A stretch of DNA of 23,131 nucleotides from Bacteroidales bacterium (lineage in GTDB: Bacteria; Bacteroidota; Bacteroidia; Bacteroidales; F082): assembly GCA_023229245.1 (NCBI GenBank), contig JALNZU010000044.1:1-23131 (forward strand), in the 5' to 3' direction. The notes under the pieces were generated by a model, which did no database searches, was not told the DNA's origin, and worked only from the letters and a program-made list of their open reading frames with translations. A program made the translations under genes and the position numbers. This document shows positions 21,946 through 23,131 of this stretch, piece after piece. Each line of letters begins with the position of its first letter. Position 1 is the first letter of the stretch.

Positions 21946-22707
21946 ATGATTATACTGCTTTCACCTGCCAAAATCCTTGATTATTCCAGCAAAGTGCATC
22001 TTTCTTTAACTAGCAAGCCTGATTTTATTGATAGAGCCAATTATCTAGCATCTCTGCTGCAGCAATTTTCTATCGATCAGTTGTCGAAGCTCATGTCGGT
22101 TAGCAGCAAGCTTGCCAGACTAAATTTCGAACGCTATCAGCTTTGGGATCACGAACATACGCCCTCCCGGCAGGCTGTCTTTGCTTTTAAAGGGGATGTG
22201 TATCAAGGAATAGAAGCTGAAAATTTCAGTATGGACGATCTGCTGTTTGCGCAACAGCATTTGAGAATACTCTCAGGCCTGTATGGCTACCTCAGGCCGG
22301 CCGATATGATTAAACCACACCGGTTGGAAATGGGAACCAAACTGCAAACCGATGCCGGTAAGGATTTAACTACATATTGGCAAGAAGTTGTTACAAAGGC
22401 TATAAAAAAAGACTTGCAAACAATGGAGCAGCCATTGGTAGTAAATCTGGCTTCCAACGAATATAGCGCAGCTGTTACCTTTAAGGAGTTGCATGTGGAG
22501 GTGTTTACTCCTGAGTTTAAAGACTTTAAGAACGGGAAGTATATAACGATCAGTTTTTATGCTAAAAAGGCAAGAGGTCGCATGAGCTCGTTTATCATTA
22601 AGAACCGTATAAGCAAAGCTGAAGATCTTGTAGCTTTCAGTGCCGATGGCTATCATTACAACAATCAATTGTCCGATAAATATGCGCCCGTTTTTACGCG
22701 CGGATAA
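21946..22707 (+). CDS. yaaA: YaaA family peroxide-stress protein (DUF328/UPF0246)
   Basis: A 253-residue protein, the family length. Signature blocks are present: IILLSPAKILDY (2-13), FAFKGDVYQGIEA, LRILSGLYGYLRPADMIKPH with RLEMGT, and VNLASNEYSAAV. The end ADGYHYNNQLS and the closing FTRG are also typical. In Escherichia coli YaaA limits free iron and DNA damage during hydrogen peroxide stress, and it binds DNA. The role here is inferred from the family. It lies 48 bases after the AlbA_2 gene with no strong promoter between them, so cotranscription is plausible. Confidence 0.95.
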   Translation: MIILLSPAKILDYSSKVHLSLTSKPDFIDRANYLASLLQQFSIDQLSKLMSVSSKLARLNFERYQLWDHEHTPSRQAVFAFKGDVYQGIEAENFSMDDLLFAQQHLRILSGLYGYLRPADMIKPHRLEMGTKLQTDAGKDLTTYWQEVVTKAIKKDLQTMEQPLVVNLASNEYSAAVTFKELHVEVFTPEFKDFKNGKYITISFYAKKARGRMSSFIIKNRISKAEDLVAFSADGYHYNNQLSDKYAPVFTRG

Positions 22708-22746
22708 AAAATAACTCAAAAAGGGCGTGGGTATGAAAAAAAATTG

Positions 22747-22754
22747 TATCTTTG
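22747..22754 (+). promoter_or_regulatory. -7 element TATCTTTG downstream of yaaA
   Basis: TATCTTTG is a perfect TAnnTTTG match with no clear -33 box. Only a 16-codon ORF (22768-22818) follows, so this may be the upstream of two promoters of the unit that starts at 22925. Confidence 0.4.
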
Positions 22755-22901
22755 TCCTCCAAATTTGATGCAAAAGTTCATACTTTTATTGAAAACTACA
22801 TCAGGAAACACAAGCTAAGAAAAAAAATTAATTTTATTTGCTTCTTACTTTATTAGTTTTAAGGCAGTTAATTTTTTCTTTTAATTTTCTTTATATTTTT
22901 T

Positions 22902-22932
22902 GTTGTATTAATTAAAAAAGTTTTTACTTTTG
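22902..22932 (+). promoter_or_regulatory. Strong promoter, probably of an rRNA operon (GTTG-N19-TACTTTTG)
   Basis: GTTG (22902-22905) and TACTTTTG (22925-22932) are separated by exactly 19 bases. The surrounding DNA is very A/T-rich, as in the upstream elements of rRNA promoters. No gene begins in the 199 bases that follow. With the boxA-like sequence downstream this suggests an rRNA operon whose 16S gene starts beyond the window. Confidence 0.6.
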
Positions 22933-23131
22933 CGCTCCCAATCGAGTTTAATGTAATATTTTTTTTTACATTTTTCTTGTTTGGTTTGTTTTTAGGAAGT
23001 TTTTAAAGTTCTTTGATATTTTGAAGCCAAGAAGCCTATGGGAATTATATTAATATTTTTGTTTTTGGTATAATTTCTTTAGTAAGATAGTACATTTTAA
23101 GCGACACATCGAAGAGACAGTATTTAGATTT
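22933..23131 (+). other. Untranslated leader, probably ahead of 16S rRNA, with boxA-like sequence
   Basis: No reading frame is supported. AGTTCTTTGATATTTTGAAG at 23007-23026 resembles the boxA-like leader of Bacteroidota rRNA operons (GTTCTTTGA core). The 16S start motif AGAGTTTGAT is not reached. The identification rests on the promoter, the boxA core and the absence of coding sequence. Confidence 0.45.

Noticed and set aside
22768..22818. 16-codon ORF (MQKFILLLKTTSGNTS) after the TATCTTTG element
   Set aside because: Too short, no family signal and no conservation evidence. More likely part of an untranslated leader.

Overview
The window is about 23 kb of chromosome from a member of the Bacteroidota, most likely near Bacteroidales. 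Several features support this. There is a GLPGLI-family protein next to a carboxypeptidase-regulatory/outer-membrane-barrel protein. There is a type IX secretion (T9SS) C-terminal sorting domain, a fused catalytic/regulatory pair pyrB-pyrI, and citrate synthase and isocitrate dehydrogenase of eukaryote-like sequence. Many starts are preceded by the Bacteroidota promoter element TAnnTTTG instead of a -10/-35 pair, and strong Shine-Dalgarno sequences are largely absent. Most genes are core housekeeping genes. The accessory part is at the left end (about 1-4300).

Layout. Positions 1-3016 (minus strand) hold the very start of an unidentified gene with a good promoter, a shortened outer-membrane-barrel protein and a GLPGLI protein. 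Positions 3080-4280 hold a 46-codon fragment resembling the N-terminus of a GIY-YIG nuclease family protein, a divergent intergenic region with three copies of a 15-bp motif, and an XerC/D-like tyrosine recombinase. Next come gapA (minus, with its own terminator) and, divergently, a 1373-residue pyruvate-phosphate-dikinase-like protein. These are followed by lepA and a secreted cohesin-like/InlB-repeat/FN3/T9SS protein. On the minus strand lie yjbQ and the two-gene operon icd-gltA. On the plus strand lie a PspC-domain/LiaF-like membrane pair, a CbpA-type J-domain protein, pyrB-pyrI, an AlbA_2/winged-helix protein and yaaA. The window ends in A/T-rich DNA with two promoter elements and a boxA-like sequence that looks like the leader of an rRNA operon. 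No rRNA is inside the window.

The most interesting reading is upstream of pyrB. A good promoter is followed by a 26-codon ORF rich in U-runs, whose stop codon overlaps the first bases of an intrinsic terminator (6-bp stem, 9 T) placed 57 bases before pyrB. This is the arrangement of the enterobacterial pyrL-pyrBI UTP-sensitive attenuator, seen here in a distant phylum. Second is the recombinase region, where a 15-bp motif sits just upstream of the -7 element on both divergent sides. This suggests a shared operator or a recombination site of a small, decayed mobile system.

Limits: all family names come from recognising motifs by eye. No searches, folding or alignments were run.
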